Shown here: one piece after another, positions 39,562 to 48,964 of the stretch
How the letters are laid out: every line of letters begins with the position of its first letter
How positions within the stretch are numbered: the stretch's first letter is position 1
DNA from: Parasphingorhabdus litoris DSM 22379
Lineage (GTDB): Bacteria; Pseudomonadota; Alphaproteobacteria; Sphingomonadales; Sphingomonadaceae
DNA length: 64,000 bases
NCBI RefSeq assembly: GCF_020906275.1
Contig: NZ_CP086727.1
Coordinates: 1,178,001 to 1,242,000, forward strand
Direction: 5' to 3'
The notes under the pieces: generated by a model
Told to the model about the DNA's origin: nothing
What the model saw: only the letters and a program-made list of their open reading frames with translations
Databases searched by the model: none
Program-made: the position numbers and the translations under genes

Positions 39562-41751
39562 TTAAACAAAGCTGTATGGATCAACGTCCACACCGACCCG
39601 CACCGCTCGCGGCCACTCCAGTTTTTCGAGCCACTCCCGCATGATTTCCTGCAGTTCAATCGAACGATGCGCGTGGATCAGCAAACGATGGCGATGACGA
39701 CCACGTAACATGGCGAGTGGGGCAGGGGCAGGGCCATAGACGGCGAAGCCTTCTGCCTTTGGTGCTGTCTGTCCAATTAGTCGCGCGGTTTCCATCGCTT
39801 CAGAATTGTCCTCGGAGGACACAATGATGGCTGCCAATCTGGAAAAAGGCGGCGCTGCGGCGGCACGGCGGGATTCGGTTTCCGCGTTATAAAACCCGTC
39901 CCGGTCGCCTTTGATCAGGGCCTGTATCACCGGCGCTCCGGGCATGCGGGTCTGGACATAGACATGACCGGGTTTTTCGGCACGACCGGCGCGGCCGGCA
40001 ACCTGCGCGATTTGCTGGAAACTGCGTTCGGCCGCGCGCAGGTCGCCGCCTTCCAGTCCAATATCCGCATCAACGACCCCGACCAATGTCAGATTGGGGA
40101 AGTGATAGCCCTTGGTGACTAACTGCGTGCCCACAACGATATCAATGGCGCCAGCCTCCATCTGGGCGACAAATTCTCCAGCCTTGGCTGGTGACCAGAT
40201 GGTGTCGGAGGTCACAATGGCGGTTCGCGCTTGCGGGAATAGCATTTTGACCTCGTCGCAAATGCGCTCCACACCGGGGCCACAGGCGACCAAAGAATCT
40301 TCATCACCGCATTCCGGGCATTGCTCGGGCTGCGGCATGACATGACCGCAATGGTGGCACGCCAGGCGTTTGGTTAGCCTGTGTTCCACCATCCATGCGG
40401 TGCAATTCGGGCAATTGATCCGATGGCCGCAGGTCCGGCACAGCGTCAGCGGCGCAAAGCCGCGTCGGTTGAGGAACAACAGCGACTGCTCGCCTTTGTC
40501 GAGATTTTCCTCCAGCGCTTTGACTAATGTCGGGGCTAACCAAGACCCGCGTGCCGGAATATCCTGAGTCAGGTCCAGTGCCTCGATCTCGGGCAATGTC
40601 GCTGCACCAAAACGGGCGGGCAACTCGAGCAATTCGTAATTGCCCTGTTCGACTTGATGACGGCTTTCGATCGCCGGGGTTGCGGACGCCAGCACCACAG
40701 GGATTTTCTCATGCAGTCCGCGCATCACGGCAACATCGCGGGCATGATAGCGAACGCCATCTTCCTGTTTGAAACTGACCTCGTGCGCCTCGTCGACGAT
40801 GATGAGGCCAAGATTCTTGTACGGCAGGAACAGCGCGGACCGTGCGCCGACAACGACTTTCGCATCGCCATCGGCCAAAGCCCGCCAGTTTTTCTTGCGA
40901 TCGGATTGTTTAAGGCCGCTATGCCAAGCGACTGGTTCCGTTCCGAACCGCGCCTGAAACCGGTCAAGAAACGGTTCTGTAAGTGCAATTTCGGGGAGCA
41001 ATACCAAAGTCTGCTTATCTTGGCGCAGGGCTTCAGCCACGGCCTCGAAATAGACTTCCGTCTTGCCCGATCCGGTAACGCCATCGAGCAAATAGGGTTG
41101 AAAAGCAGCATCGCGCACCGCGCCCATCAAAACATTGCCAATCTTGGTCTGATCATCACTGAGATCGACTTTGGCAAAGTCGGGATCAGGCGGCTTGATA
41201 TCGGCAAAAGCCGACACTTCATGCCGGTCCAGCGCGCCTGCTTTTTCAAGCCCCCTTATGACCGCAACAGACACATCGGCCTTGAATGCCAGTTCGCTGA
41301 TCGTGCCTTGCACATCGACCAGCTTTTCGAGTGCCTGTTCCCGTTGCGGGGTCATCCGGTCTGGAACATTGCCGTTCAGCCGATATTCGATAATCGGGCG
41401 ATTGTCGGCAAAGGCCGCTCCGCTGGAAAGGACCATGCGCAATACCGATGCCGGTGCGGCAAAATAGTAACGCGCGGTCCATTCAATCAATCGCCTTAGC
41501 GGTGCAGATAGCGGCGGAACGTCGCGTAACTCCAGCAAGGGGCGCAGTTTCTTTGCATCAATCTCATCCACTGGAAAGCTCTCCGCTTCCCAAACTACGC
41601 CTGGTAATTTGCGCGGGCCTAGCGGCGCCATAACGATAGAACCCGGACGCGCGTCCATGCCTTCGGGTATGCGATAATCGAGCGGCCCCAGCGCGGCGTT
41701 GAGCAACAGCACTCTGGCCCGGTCTTTGGCAGGTTGATGAACGCGATTCAT
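39562..41751 (-). CDS. priA: Primosomal protein N', replication restart helicase
   Basis: A 729-residue superfamily 2 helicase that restarts stalled replication forks. It has Walker A in GVTGSGKTEVYF (about 225-236), the DEAH box VDEAHEVSFKQEDGVRYHARD in parts (about 319), QMLRRFNRRG-like LLFLNRRGFAPLTLCRTCG in parts (about 424), a zinc-binding cysteine cluster CRTCG...CPNC...CHHCG...CPECG (about 438-477), and the helicase C motif QVAGRAGRAEKPG (about 583-595). Length is usual. It stands alone here between the repeat element and the DUF4197 gene. Confidence 0.95.
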   Translation of the reverse strand: MNRVHQPAKDRARVLLLNAALGPLDYRIPEGMDARPGSIVMAPLGPRKLPGVVWEAESFPVDEIDAKKLRPLLELRDVPPLSAPLRRLIEWTARYYFAAPASVLRMVLSSGAAFADNRPIIEYRLNGNVPDRMTPQREQALEKLVDVQGTISELAFKADVSVAVIRGLEKAGALDRHEVSAFADIKPPDPDFAKVDLSDDQTKIGNVLMGAVRDAAFQPYLLDGVTGSGKTEVYFEAVAEALRQDKQTLVLLPEIALTEPFLDRFQARFGTEPVAWHSGLKQSDRKKNWRALADGDAKVVVGARSALFLPYKNLGLIIVDEAHEVSFKQEDGVRYHARDVAVMRGLHEKIPVVLASATPAIESRHQVEQGNYELLELPARFGAATLPEIEALDLTQDIPARGSWLAPTLVKALEENLDKGEQSLLFLNRRGFAPLTLCRTCGHRINCPNCTAWMVEHRLTKRLACHHCGHVMPQPEQCPECGDEDSLVACGPGVERICDEVKMLFPQARTAIVTSDTIWSPAKAGEFVAQMEAGAIDIVVGTQLVTKGYHFPNLTLVGVVDADIGLEGGDLRAAERSFQQIAQVAGRAGRAEKPGHVYVQTRMPGAPVIQALIKGDRDGFYNAETESRRAAAAPPFSRLAAIIVSSEDNSEAMETARLIGQTAPKAEGFAVYGPAPAPLAMLRGRHRHRLLIHAHRSIELQEIMREWLEKLEWPRAVRVGVDVDPYSFV

Positions 41752-41827
41752 CCGGCCCGTATAAGCATGCTTTGGGATTGCGTCACCAACTGCTATGCAA
41801 TTGCGAAGGGATTAGGGGAGTAAGACC

Positions 41828-42502
41828 ATGGAATATATCAATCGACGCAATTTTCTGGCCGCAGGCGGCGCGGCTGCGGTGCTGGCCTTGCCGGGTTGTT
41901 CCAGCCTGCCAGCGCTGAGCCTGACCGAGGCGGTCAAACGTTTGCTGACGCTCTCGTCGCAAAATGCCTTTGCCGAATTGATGCAGCCCAATGGTTTTTT
42001 CGACAGCCAGATTGCCCGCATATCGGTTCCAGACCGGCTCGGCGGGACGCGGGTTACCAATATTGCCACGGCGATGCTGCGGTCCAAACCGGTCCAGAAA
42101 CGTTTGCTCAAGCAAGTCAATCGCGCCGCCGAAAAAGGGGCAGAGCTGGCCGCCCCGGTAATTGCCGATACCATCCGCGGCATGAGCATAGCCGATGCCG
42201 CGGCCATCATCAGAGGCGGCGACCGCGCCGCAACCAATTTGTTGCAGAGCCAGCTCGGCACATCTTTGGCGACGCAGATGTTGCCGGGAGTCAGTCAGGG
42301 GCTGAACCTGTTCGACAACGAGATCATCAATCTGGTATTAGGGCAGGTCAGTGATATCAACTTTGCCGATATCAGCCAGGATGTGACCAATAAAGTCAGC
42401 GATGCTATATACCGGTCCATCGGCGCGCAGGAAGCGAAGATCAGAGCCAATCCGCAGGCGACCAATGATCCGGTGCTGATCGCGGCTTTTGGGCTGAGTT
42501 GA
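41828..42502 (+). CDS. DUF4197 domain protein, probable lipoprotein
   Basis: A 224-residue protein of the DUF4197 family, common in proteobacteria with no defined function. It begins with an RR motif then a hydrophobic stretch (INRRNFLAAGGAAAVLALPGCSS), ending in a lipobox LPGC near C23, so lipid anchoring after Tat or Sec export is likely. The mature part is helical: LTEAVKRLLTLSSQNAFAELMQ, RISVPDRLGG, MLRSKPVQKRLLKQVNRAAEKGAELAAPVI in parts. AGGGGAG upstream of the ATG supports the start. It diverges from priA. Confidence 0.85.
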   Translation: MEYINRRNFLAAGGAAAVLALPGCSSLPALSLTEAVKRLLTLSSQNAFAELMQPNGFFDSQIARISVPDRLGGTRVTNIATAMLRSKPVQKRLLKQVNRAAEKGAELAAPVIADTIRGMSIADAAAIIRGGDRAATNLLQSQLGTSLATQMLPGVSQGLNLFDNEIINLVLGQVSDINFADISQDVTNKVSDAIYRSIGAQEAKIRANPQATNDPVLIAAFGLS

Positions 42503-42641
42503 TCGCTCGGGGATGAAAAGCCCCCAAGCTATCCACAGTTTTTTACACAGCTTTTCTCAGAGCGATATTTCACCCGGTGATGAAAGGCGTTAGGCGTCTT
42601 CCCAACGCAGTTTTCGTACCCGTACCAGGAGCACAGACGAC

Positions 42642-43295
42642 ATGAAATTCTTTGTTGATACCGCCGATACCGCTGAAATCGCTGATCTCGCCGCGACCGG
42701 CATGGTCGATGGCGTGACCACCAACCCGTCGCTGATCAAAAAATCCGGCCGCGACATCATGGAAGTGACCAAGGAGATTTGCGGTCTCACCGATGGTCCG
42801 GTTTCTGCTGAAGTTGTTGCGCTTGAACATGACGCGATGATGAAAGAGGCAGAGGTGCTGCGTAAGATTGCAGACAATGTCTGCATCAAGGTGCCGCTGA
42901 CGATTGACGGCCTAAAAACCTGCAAAGCGCTGACCAGTGATGGCACGATGGTCAATGTGACGCTTTGCTTCTCCGCCAATCAAGCGTTGCTGGCTGCGAA
43001 AGCGGGCGCGAGCTTCATTTCCCCGTTCGTCGGCCGCCACGATGATAATGGTTTCGATGGCATGAAGCTGATCGACGATATCCGGCTGATCTATGACAAT
43101 TATGCTTTTGACACAGAAATCCTGGTCGCCTCTATCCGCCACCCGATCCATGTGCTGGAATCGGCGCGGATTGGCGCAGATGTGGGAACCATGCCACCGA
43201 ACGTCATTCGCGGCCTGTTCAAACATGTCCTGACTGACAAGGGCATTGAAGGCTTTCTGGCCGACTGGAAAGATACCGGCCAGAATATTGGATAA
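42642..43295 (+). CDS. fsa: Transaldolase-like fructose-6-phosphate aldolase
   Basis: A 217-residue TIM-barrel aldolase of the short transaldolase (TalC/FSA) group. It starts [13 protein letters not shown] and has [14 protein letters not shown] (about 23-36), the Schiff-base lysine K83 in [13 protein letters not shown], and SPFVGRHDD (about 126-134). Enzymes of this type either act as transaldolase in the pentose phosphate pathway or cleave fructose 6-phosphate; the sequence does not separate the two. A short gap of 139 bases precedes it. Confidence 0.92.
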   Translation: MKFFVDTADTAEIADLAATGMVDGVTTNPSLIKKSGRDIMEVTKEICGLTDGPVSAEVVALEHDAMMKEAEVLRKIADNVCIKVPLTIDGLKTCKALTSDGTMVNVTLCFSANQALLAAKAGASFISPFVGRHDDNGFDGMKLIDDIRLIYDNYAFDTEILVASIRHPIHVLESARIGADVGTMPPNVIRGLFKHVLTDKGIEGFLADWKDTGQNIG

Positions 43296-43320
43296 AGCAT
43301 AGAGCTTTAAAGACTATCCG

Positions 43321-44529
43321 CTAAAAACTTTTGGGTGCTGGATCAATCACGCTGAAGCTGCCGCTGCGGATTTCCTGCACTTCCAAAGCGCGTTCGGAAA
43401 TACCGTTGCGGCGGAAGCGGAAAACACCGTCCAGACCAATGAACCCACCGGAATCGGTGAGCTGATTGATTGGGAAGGGCGTGCCGACTTTCCAATTTTG
43501 TGCCACCTTGACGGTCAGCAATACCGAGTCATAGCCAAGACTAGACAGCCGGAAAGGCGCACGACCATAACGGGTACGATATTTGCTGGCATATTGCCGG
43601 TATAATCCGTCTGAAACGCTAGCGAACCAGGCGCCGCGCATGGAAGGAGCGCCAGCGAGATTGCTGCTGGTATTCCATAGATCGGTGCCAAGTATTTTGG
43701 CCGTGCTGCTGGCGTTCTGACGGATATAAGGCGCTGCCCTGATTGCCATGCTGCCATTGTCGGCGAGCAGTACCGCATCAAAATTACCATTTTCAGACAA
43801 TTTCTTGGTTGCCGCCTCTACTGATTTGGAATCACGACTGAAATTCTGAATTGAGACCACGGTCCCGCCGACATCTTTGACCGAGCGCAATAATGTTGAT
43901 GATGCGCGTTGACCATAAACCCCATTGGGAACCAGAGCGGCAAAGCGGCTCATACCTTTTGATTTGGCATAGCTTACCACGCGATTGATCGACTGAGATG
44001 GGATATGACCGAGTAGGAATACATTATTGCCCGCGACACCGGCATCGTTCGAAAAGCTCAGTATCGGGACGCCAGCTGGGCGGGCGATATTGGCCGTCGC
44101 AACGACATTATCGCTGAGCAACGGGCCAATGATCAGCTTGTTCCCGTCTGCAACCGCTTTGCGCGCCGCCGCAGCTGCGCCTTTTGCCGTATCATAGTTG
44201 GTCATGCGGATGTTGCCCGCCTTAGTATCAAGCAGCGCCATCGTGGTCGCATTGGCGAGCGATTGTCCGACGCCAGCATTCTTGCCGGACAGGGGAACCA
44301 GCAAAGCAATACGATGATGCGTTGTGTCCGATGGCAGAGCACCCGTTACTGGTGGCGGTGTCGGCGTCGGTGTAGGTGCGCGTTCGCCGCCGCGGGGAAC
44401 AACGGTTTCACAACCCGCAAGAAAAATGATGGAGGCGAGCCCGGCATATTTCAACAGGCTACGACGTCCAGTTTGCTTGGATGTTTTTTCTATCTGTCCC
44501 ACGTGCAAATTATCTGTCATGACGTTCAT
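43321..44529 (-). CDS. LpoA-like penicillin-binding protein activator lipoprotein
   Basis: From the ATG at 44529 this is a 402-residue protein with an RR-containing export signal (about 24-40) ending in the lipobox LAGC. The mature domain is a type I periplasmic binding fold: HHRIALLVPLSGKNAGVGQSLANATTMALLD in parts (about 72-102), NKLIIGPLLSDNVVATANIA (about 135-154), and GVYGQRASSTLLRSV (about 206). This matches the LpoA C-terminal domain group that activates peptidoglycan synthases, and the position next to rsmI-yraN is its usual context. AGGGAGC sits 8 bases before the ATG. The frame continues further upstream inside rsmI and is not used. Confidence 0.85.
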   Translation of the reverse strand: MNVMTDNLHVGQIEKTSKQTGRRSLLKYAGLASIIFLAGCETVVPRGGERAPTPTPTPPPVTGALPSDTTHHRIALLVPLSGKNAGVGQSLANATTMALLDTKAGNIRMTNYDTAKGAAAAARKAVADGNKLIIGPLLSDNVVATANIARPAGVPILSFSNDAGVAGNNVFLLGHIPSQSINRVVSYAKSKGMSRFAALVPNGVYGQRASSTLLRSVKDVGGTVVSIQNFSRDSKSVEAATKKLSENGNFDAVLLADNGSMAIRAAPYIRQNASSTAKILGTDLWNTSSNLAGAPSMRGAWFASVSDGLYRQYASKYRTRYGRAPFRLSSLGYDSVLLTVKVAQNWKVGTPFPINQLTDSGGFIGLDGVFRFRRNGISERALEVQEIRSGSFSVIDPAPKSF

Positions 44530-44530
44530 T

Positions 44531-45376
44531 ATGTCTGCTCCCTTTGAACATGGCCTGTATATCGTTGCCACACCAATCGGCAACCTCGGAGATTTATCCC
44601 GCCGGGGCGAAGAAATTCTCGCTGCCGCCGATCTTATTTTGGTCGAAGATTCAAGAGTCACTGGCAAGCTATTGAATCACATAGATAAAAAGAAAAAGAT
44701 GATGGTCTATAATGACCATAAGGGGGAGCAAGCACGGCAGGAAATTTTAGCCGCAGCGAGATGTAAAATTGTCGCACTGGTCAGTGACGCCGGCACGCCG
44801 CTTATTTCCGACCCCGGATATAAGCTCGTGCGCGATGCGCGAACGGCGGGCATATATGTGACGACTGTCCCTGGGCCGAGCGCCGTGATCGCAGCATTGA
44901 CTTTATCGGGTTTGCCTAGCGACCGGTTTCTGTTCGAAGGATTTTTGCCAAGTAAGAGCAAGGCGCGTGGGGCTGCCCTGGCAGAATTAAAGCCGATAAA
45001 GGCAACGCTGATATTTTATGAAAATGGCTCGCGCCTTGGTGCCATGCTTGCGGATGCGCATGATAATTTGGGCGATCGGGAAGGCGCCGTGATCCGTGAA
45101 ATCACGAAAAAATTTGAAGAAACGGTCACGGGCAAGCTGTCCGATCTTGCCGCCCGTTACGCAAGCGAAAAACCTAAGGGTGAGATAGTTGTCGTCATCG
45201 GCCCGCCCGGAGAGGACGCGCCCGCCAGCAGCGAAGATATCGAAGCGGCGTTACGATTGGCGCTGGAGCGCTTGCCGGCGGCAAAAGCGGCTGGTGAAGT
45301 TGCACGCGCTTTTGGTGCTGATCGCAAAGCGCTTTATGATCTGGCCAATCGCTGGAAAGCGGAACGGGAAAAATGA
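44531..45376 (+). CDS. rsmI: 16S rRNA (cytidine-2'-O)-methyltransferase
   Basis: Methylates the ribose of C1402 in 16S rRNA. From the ATG at 44531 the product has 281 residues, with GLYIVATPIGNLGDLS (about 8-23), VEDSRVTGKLL (about 40-50), LVSDAGTPLISDPGYKLV (about 83-100) and VPGPSAVIAAL motifs typical of the tetrapyrrole-methylase-like fold. Its ATG is one base from the divergent LpoA-like ATG at 44529, so its promoter must lie within that gene or the message is leaderless. An in-frame ATG at 44519 is an alternative. The stop overlaps the yraN ATG. Confidence 0.95.
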   Translation: MSAPFEHGLYIVATPIGNLGDLSRRGEEILAAADLILVEDSRVTGKLLNHIDKKKKMMVYNDHKGEQARQEILAAARCKIVALVSDAGTPLISDPGYKLVRDARTAGIYVTTVPGPSAVIAALTLSGLPSDRFLFEGFLPSKSKARGAALAELKPIKATLIFYENGSRLGAMLADAHDNLGDREGAVIREITKKFEETVTGKLSDLAARYASEKPKGEIVVVIGPPGEDAPASSEDIEAALRLALERLPAAKAAGEVARAFGADRKALYDLANRWKAEREK

Positions 45377-45726
45377 ACCGCAGGCAGGCCGAACAGCAAG
45401 GGCGGCGCGCAGAAAGCATAGCCGCCGGTTGGCTGCGGCTGCACGGCTGGAGAATATTGGCAAAGCGCGTACGGACGGCGCGCGGAGAAGTTGATATCAT
45501 AGCAAAGCGTTTAGGCCTGGTCGCCTTTGTCGAGGTGAAAGCACGCTCGAAGGCCGCGGATCTGGAAACGGCAATCGATCATCATCGGCTGAAACGCGTC
45601 GCAGCAGCGGCGGAAATTCTTTATTCCGAATATTGCCAAAATGGCGAAGATGCGCGCATCGACGTTATTTTGGTTGCACCGCGACGCCTGCCGACCCATT
45701 TAACCAACGTATGGCACGGATTTTAG
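45373..45726 (+). CDS. yraN: YraN/UPF0102 family nuclease-like protein
   Basis: A 117-residue restriction-endonuclease-like fold protein. The family motifs are GRRAESIAAGWLRLHGWRILAKRVRTARGEVDIIA in parts (about 11-45) with the catalytic-like RGEVDIIAK core, and FVEVKARS (about 52-59). Its role is unknown; partners rsmI and gshB are the conserved neighbours. It shares ATGA with rsmI and is followed 35 bases later by gshB. Confidence 0.93.
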   Translation: MNRRQAEQQGRRAESIAAGWLRLHGWRILAKRVRTARGEVDIIAKRLGLVAFVEVKARSKAADLETAIDHHRLKRVAAAAEILYSEYCQNGEDARIDVILVAPRRLPTHLTNVWHGF

Positions 45727-45761
45727 TCCCGCCGACGCCAACGTTTTGAGAAAGCGCCATT

Positions 45762-46709
45762 ATGACCCTGAAAATAGCCGTGCAAATGGATCCCATGGAA
45801 TCCGTCAATATTGCGGGAGACAGCAGCTTTGCATTGATGATCGCGGCGCAAAAGCGCGGGCATCGGCTGTATCATTATGATGTCAAAGACCTGACCTATC
45901 TGGCTGGACGCCTCACGACCCTCGCGCATCCGGTAAAGGTGCAGCAGGTGCACGGCGATCATTATGAATTTGGCGAACAGGTGCGGCTCGATCTAGGTAG
46001 CGATGTTGACGTGGTGTTGATGCGGCAGGATCCCCCGTTTGATGTCGGTTATATAACCGCGACCCATTTACTGGAACGGATTGAGCATGAAACGCTGGTG
46101 ATCAACAATCCTGCATCAGTCCGGAACGCGCCCGAAAAAGTATATGTGCTCGACTATGCCAAATTTATGCCGCCCACGTTGATATCGCGAAATATTGATG
46201 AAATTCGGGCTTTTCAGGATGAGCATGGCGGCATTGTTGTGAAGCCACTCCACGGTAATGGCGGTAAAGCCATCTTCCTGATCCCGGAAGATGGCAGTAA
46301 TTTAAGCGCGTTAATCGAGGTATTTAATCAGACTTGGCCAGAACCGCATATGATCCAGCCCTTTCTTCCGGAAGTCCAGGATGGCGATAAGCGTATCGTT
46401 TTGGTGGACGGTGAAGTGGCGGGAGCGATCAATCGTAAACCCGGCAAAGGCGAATTCCGCTCCAATCTTGCGCAAGGCGGTTATGCTGAAGCGGCTGAAC
46501 TCACCGATCGTGAAAAAGAAATCTGTGCCGCCATGGGCCCGGATTTGAAAAGACTGGGGCTGCTCTTCGTTGGCATTGATGTAATTGGCGGAAAATGGCT
46601 AACCGAAATTAATGTCACCTCCCCAACCGGGATTGTTGCGATCGACAAGTTCAACGGAACGGACACCGCCGGCATGATCTGGGATGCGATTGAAGGACGG
46701 TTGAGTTGA
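45762..46709 (+). CDS. gshB: Glutathione synthetase
   Basis: An ATP-grasp ligase joining gamma-glutamylcysteine and glycine to glutathione. The 315-residue product starts MTLKIAVQMDPMESVNIAGDSSF, and has QDPPFDVGYITATHLLE (about 88-104), GIVVKPLHGNGGKAIFLI (about 157-174) and the grasp region INVTSPTGI (about 283-291). Length is standard. Other glutathione-dependent proteins (GST, OsmC-type and DsbA-like) lie in the next 2 kb. gshA is not in the window. Confidence 0.96.
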   Translation: MTLKIAVQMDPMESVNIAGDSSFALMIAAQKRGHRLYHYDVKDLTYLAGRLTTLAHPVKVQQVHGDHYEFGEQVRLDLGSDVDVVLMRQDPPFDVGYITATHLLERIEHETLVINNPASVRNAPEKVYVLDYAKFMPPTLISRNIDEIRAFQDEHGGIVVKPLHGNGGKAIFLIPEDGSNLSALIEVFNQTWPEPHMIQPFLPEVQDGDKRIVLVDGEVAGAINRKPGKGEFRSNLAQGGYAEAAELTDREKEICAAMGPDLKRLGLLFVGIDVIGGKWLTEINVTSPTGIVAIDKFNGTDTAGMIWDAIEGRLS

Positions 46710-46789
46710 ATGCAGAAACTCCGCTTTTGCACCCAGAGCTGACATTAAATCATCATAAATATCCGGTCTCAATCGGTGTGCGCTTTAGT

Positions 46790-47215
46790 TCACACAACGG
46801 TTAAACCAACATCAACATTGCCCCGCGTTGCGTTGGAATAGGGGCAAACTTCGTGGGCTGCATGGACCAGCTTTTCGCCATCGGCCTGATCGACGCCGGG
46901 TAGGCTGATTTCGAGGTCGGCGGTGATGCCGTAGCCGCCGGCTTCGCGGGGGCCGAAGCCGATATGGGCCGTGACCGTGGCGTCGGCCGGGACGCTGATG
47001 CCCGCTTTGCCCGATACCGCTTTCATCGCGCCGAGGAAGCAGGCGGAATAGCCGCAGGCGAACAGTTTTTCGGGATTGGCGCCGTCGCCGCCCGGGCCGC
47101 CCATTTCCTTGGGCACAACCAGCTTGACGTCGACCGATCCGTCATCCGATTTGGCTGACCCGTCGCGGCCTCCGGTGGCGGTGGCGCTGGTTTTGTAGAT
47201 GACATTGATGGACAT
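46790..47215 (-). CDS. OsmC/Ohr family peroxiredoxin
   Basis: A 141-residue Ohr/OsmC-type organic hydroperoxide reductase. The two reactive cysteines are visible in GYSACFLGAM (about 59-68) and HEVCPYSNATRGN (about 124-136), the Ohr pattern. The ATG at 47215 with AAAGGA upstream is chosen; the longer frame up to 47341 has no conserved extension. It is convergent with gshB and divergent from the GST gene. Ohr detoxifies lipid peroxides; regulation by an OhrR is not visible here. Confidence 0.9.
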   Translation of the reverse strand: MSINVIYKTSATATGGRDGSAKSDDGSVDVKLVVPKEMGGPGGDGANPEKLFACGYSACFLGAMKAVSGKAGISVPADATVTAHIGFGPREAGGYGITADLEISLPGVDQADGEKLVHAAHEVCPYSNATRGNVDVGLTVV

Positions 47216-47472
47216 GGGGTTTCCTTTCAGTTGGGGGATATTGATGCGCATCCTAACCGTTCTGCGCCCGGCGTCCAGCCCTCCGTTCCAAGCCTCTGCA
47301 AGCATAATATTTTGCTGTCCTACACCCGCCCTTTTATGCAACCATAGCCTATGTCCAGTCCGCGCCAGATCGATTCCCCGCTTCTGTTCATCGCCGTCTA
47401 TGCTCGGTTGAACCGAATTTCACCGCCATTTTGCGTATTAAATGTATAATTTCTGCCTGGAGCTTTGCCGTA

Positions 47473-48162
47473 ATGATTGATCTTTATTTTGCCCCCACAC
47501 CCAATGGCTGGAAGATCAGCGTGATGCTCGAGGAATGCGGGCTCGATTATCAGGTCAAGTGGGTGAATATCGGGGCAGGGGAGCAGTTTGAGCCGGATTT
47601 TCTGGCGATCAGCCCGAATAACCGCATCCCCGCCATTGTCGATCATGACCCGATCGAAGGCGATGAGCCGATCAGCGTTTTCGAAACCGGCGCGATCCTG
47701 CTCTATCTGGCGAACAAGGCGGAGCAATTCCTGCCGCATGATTTGCCCGGTCAGATTGCGGCGACGGAATGGCTGATGTGGCAAATGGGCGGGCTGGGGC
47801 CGATGATGGGGCAACATGGCCATTTCAAACTCTACGCGCCCGACCGTATCGCCTATGCCACCGAACGCTATCGCAACGAAGTGCTGCGGCTGTTCGGGGT
47901 GATGGACCGGCGGCTGGCAGAGCATGATTATCTGGCCGGCAGCGATTACAGCATCGCCGATATGGCCTGCTTTCCGTGGGTGCAGACCTATAAGCGGCAG
48001 GAAATTGATCTGGCGGATTTTGCCAGCGTGAAGCGCTGGTATGAGGAGCTGAAGCAGCGTGAGGGATTGCGGCGCGGCATGGCGCTGGGCCGCGACAAAA
48101 TTAATCGCAACCCGCAAGATGATGCCGAAGTGCGCAAAACGCTTTTCGGGATAAAGGAATGA
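47473..48162 (+). CDS. Glutathione S-transferase, YfcG/Ure2-like
   Basis: A 229-residue cytoplasmic GST. The thioredoxin-like N-domain starts MIDLYFAPTPNGWKISVMLEE (in parts) with the TPNGWK active-site region, NNRIPAIVDHDP (about 56-67) and SVFETGAILLYLA (about 76-88). The helical C-domain has GSDYSIADMACFPWV (about 156-170). The ATG at 47473 is preferred to the upstream start at 47431, which falls in a promoter-like area with a TATAAT at 47445-47450. Likely disulfide reductase or detoxification role. Confidence 0.9.
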   Translation: MIDLYFAPTPNGWKISVMLEECGLDYQVKWVNIGAGEQFEPDFLAISPNNRIPAIVDHDPIEGDEPISVFETGAILLYLANKAEQFLPHDLPGQIAATEWLMWQMGGLGPMMGQHGHFKLYAPDRIAYATERYRNEVLRLFGVMDRRLAEHDYLAGSDYSIADMACFPWVQTYKRQEIDLADFASVKRWYEELKQREGLRRGMALGRDKINRNPQDDAEVRKTLFGIKE

Positions 48163-48182
48163 TGCTTGGATATGAAAAGCCA

Positions 48183-48273
48183 CCGTGCCCCTGCGTAGGC
48201 AGGGGTCCATCTTTCGCTTGTGCAGTTATTCGCGAACTGGAGATAGGCTCCTGCCTGCGCAGGAGCACGGCAG
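48183..48273. repeat. REP-like inverted repeat pair
   Basis: Arms CCGTGCCCCTGCGTAGGCAGG (48183-48203, one arm, shown in part) and a near reverse complement at 48242-48273. Each arm is itself a hairpin: CCCCTGC-gtag-GCAGGGG (48188-48205) and GCTCCTGC-ctgc-GCAGGAGC (48247-48266). The element lies between the GST gene and the DsbA-like gene, ending 23 bases before its ATG. Typical sphingomonad dispersed palindrome. Confidence 0.8.
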
Positions 48274-48295
48274 TATCAGAAAAAAGGGTGAATAT

Positions 48296-48925
48296 ATGAC
48301 CGTAAGTGTAGATTTTTATTTTGACCTTTCGTCCCCGTGGACCTGTCTGGCGTTTCACAATATCCAGCCAATTATCGCGGACACCGGCGCAGAAATCATC
48401 TGGAAGCCGTTTTTGGTTGGCGGCGTCTTCAACGCGGTGAACCAAAGCGTTTATGCCGCGCGCGAAAATCCCGACAATCCGAAATTCGTGCACAGCTTTC
48501 GGGTGATGAAAGACTGGGCGGCGCTGGCCGGGATACCGATGAATTTTCCGAGCGAGCATCATCCGGTCAAGTCCGTCCACGCGATGCGGGCCTGTTGCGC
48601 GTTGGAGGAGGATCAGGCGGCGCTGCATAAATTCGCGACGGCGGCTTTTAACGCCTATTATACCGATCAGCGCAATCTGGATGATCCGGCGGTATTGGCC
48701 GCAATTGCCAATGAAATCGGAATGGATGGCGAGGCGCTGGTAGCGCAGACGCAGGAACAGGCCGTGAAAGACAGATTGCGCGCCAATACCGAGGAAGCCA
48801 TCGCCCGCGGCGCCTATGGATCGCCTAGCATTTTTGTGCCTTATCAAGGCGGCGAGCGAATGTATTTTGGCAATGATCAGTTGCCGTTGGTTAATCGAGC
48901 GATTAAACTCGCGGCTGATACCTAA
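48296..48925 (+). CDS. DsbA-family protein, 2-hydroxychromene-2-carboxylate isomerase-like
   Basis: A 209-residue thioredoxin-fold protein of the kappa-GST/HCCA isomerase family. It begins DFYFDLSSPWTCLAFHNIQP and lacks a CxxC pair, having SPWTC with one cysteine instead. Also visible are GGVFNAVNQ (about 42), FPSEHHPVKSVHAMRACCALEE in parts (about 83-104) and a C-terminal SPSIFV (about 179). The ATG at 48296 follows AAAGGG; a frame reaching back to 48185 runs through the REP element and is rejected. It may use glutathione, in keeping with its neighbours. Substrate unknown. Confidence 0.86.
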   Translation: MTVSVDFYFDLSSPWTCLAFHNIQPIIADTGAEIIWKPFLVGGVFNAVNQSVYAARENPDNPKFVHSFRVMKDWAALAGIPMNFPSEHHPVKSVHAMRACCALEEDQAALHKFATAAFNAYYTDQRNLDDPAVLAAIANEIGMDGEALVAQTQEQAVKDRLRANTEEAIARGAYGSPSIFVPYQGGERMYFGNDQLPLVNRAIKLAADT

Positions 48926-48964
48926 ACGAATCCAATCATACCCCAGAAATACGGGAGCCTAACC

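Noticed and set aside
41763..41772. AAGCATGCTT palindrome between priA and the DUF4197 gene
   Set aside because: Only 10 bases, common by chance, and no further support.
42530..42552. DnaA-box-like strings (TATCCACAG, TTTTACACAG)
   Set aside because: Two loose matches in a short gap with no AT-rich unwinding region or origin genes nearby.
48185..48295. N-terminal extension of the DsbA-like gene
   Set aside because: It runs through the REP element, and the fold starts at the ATG at 48296.
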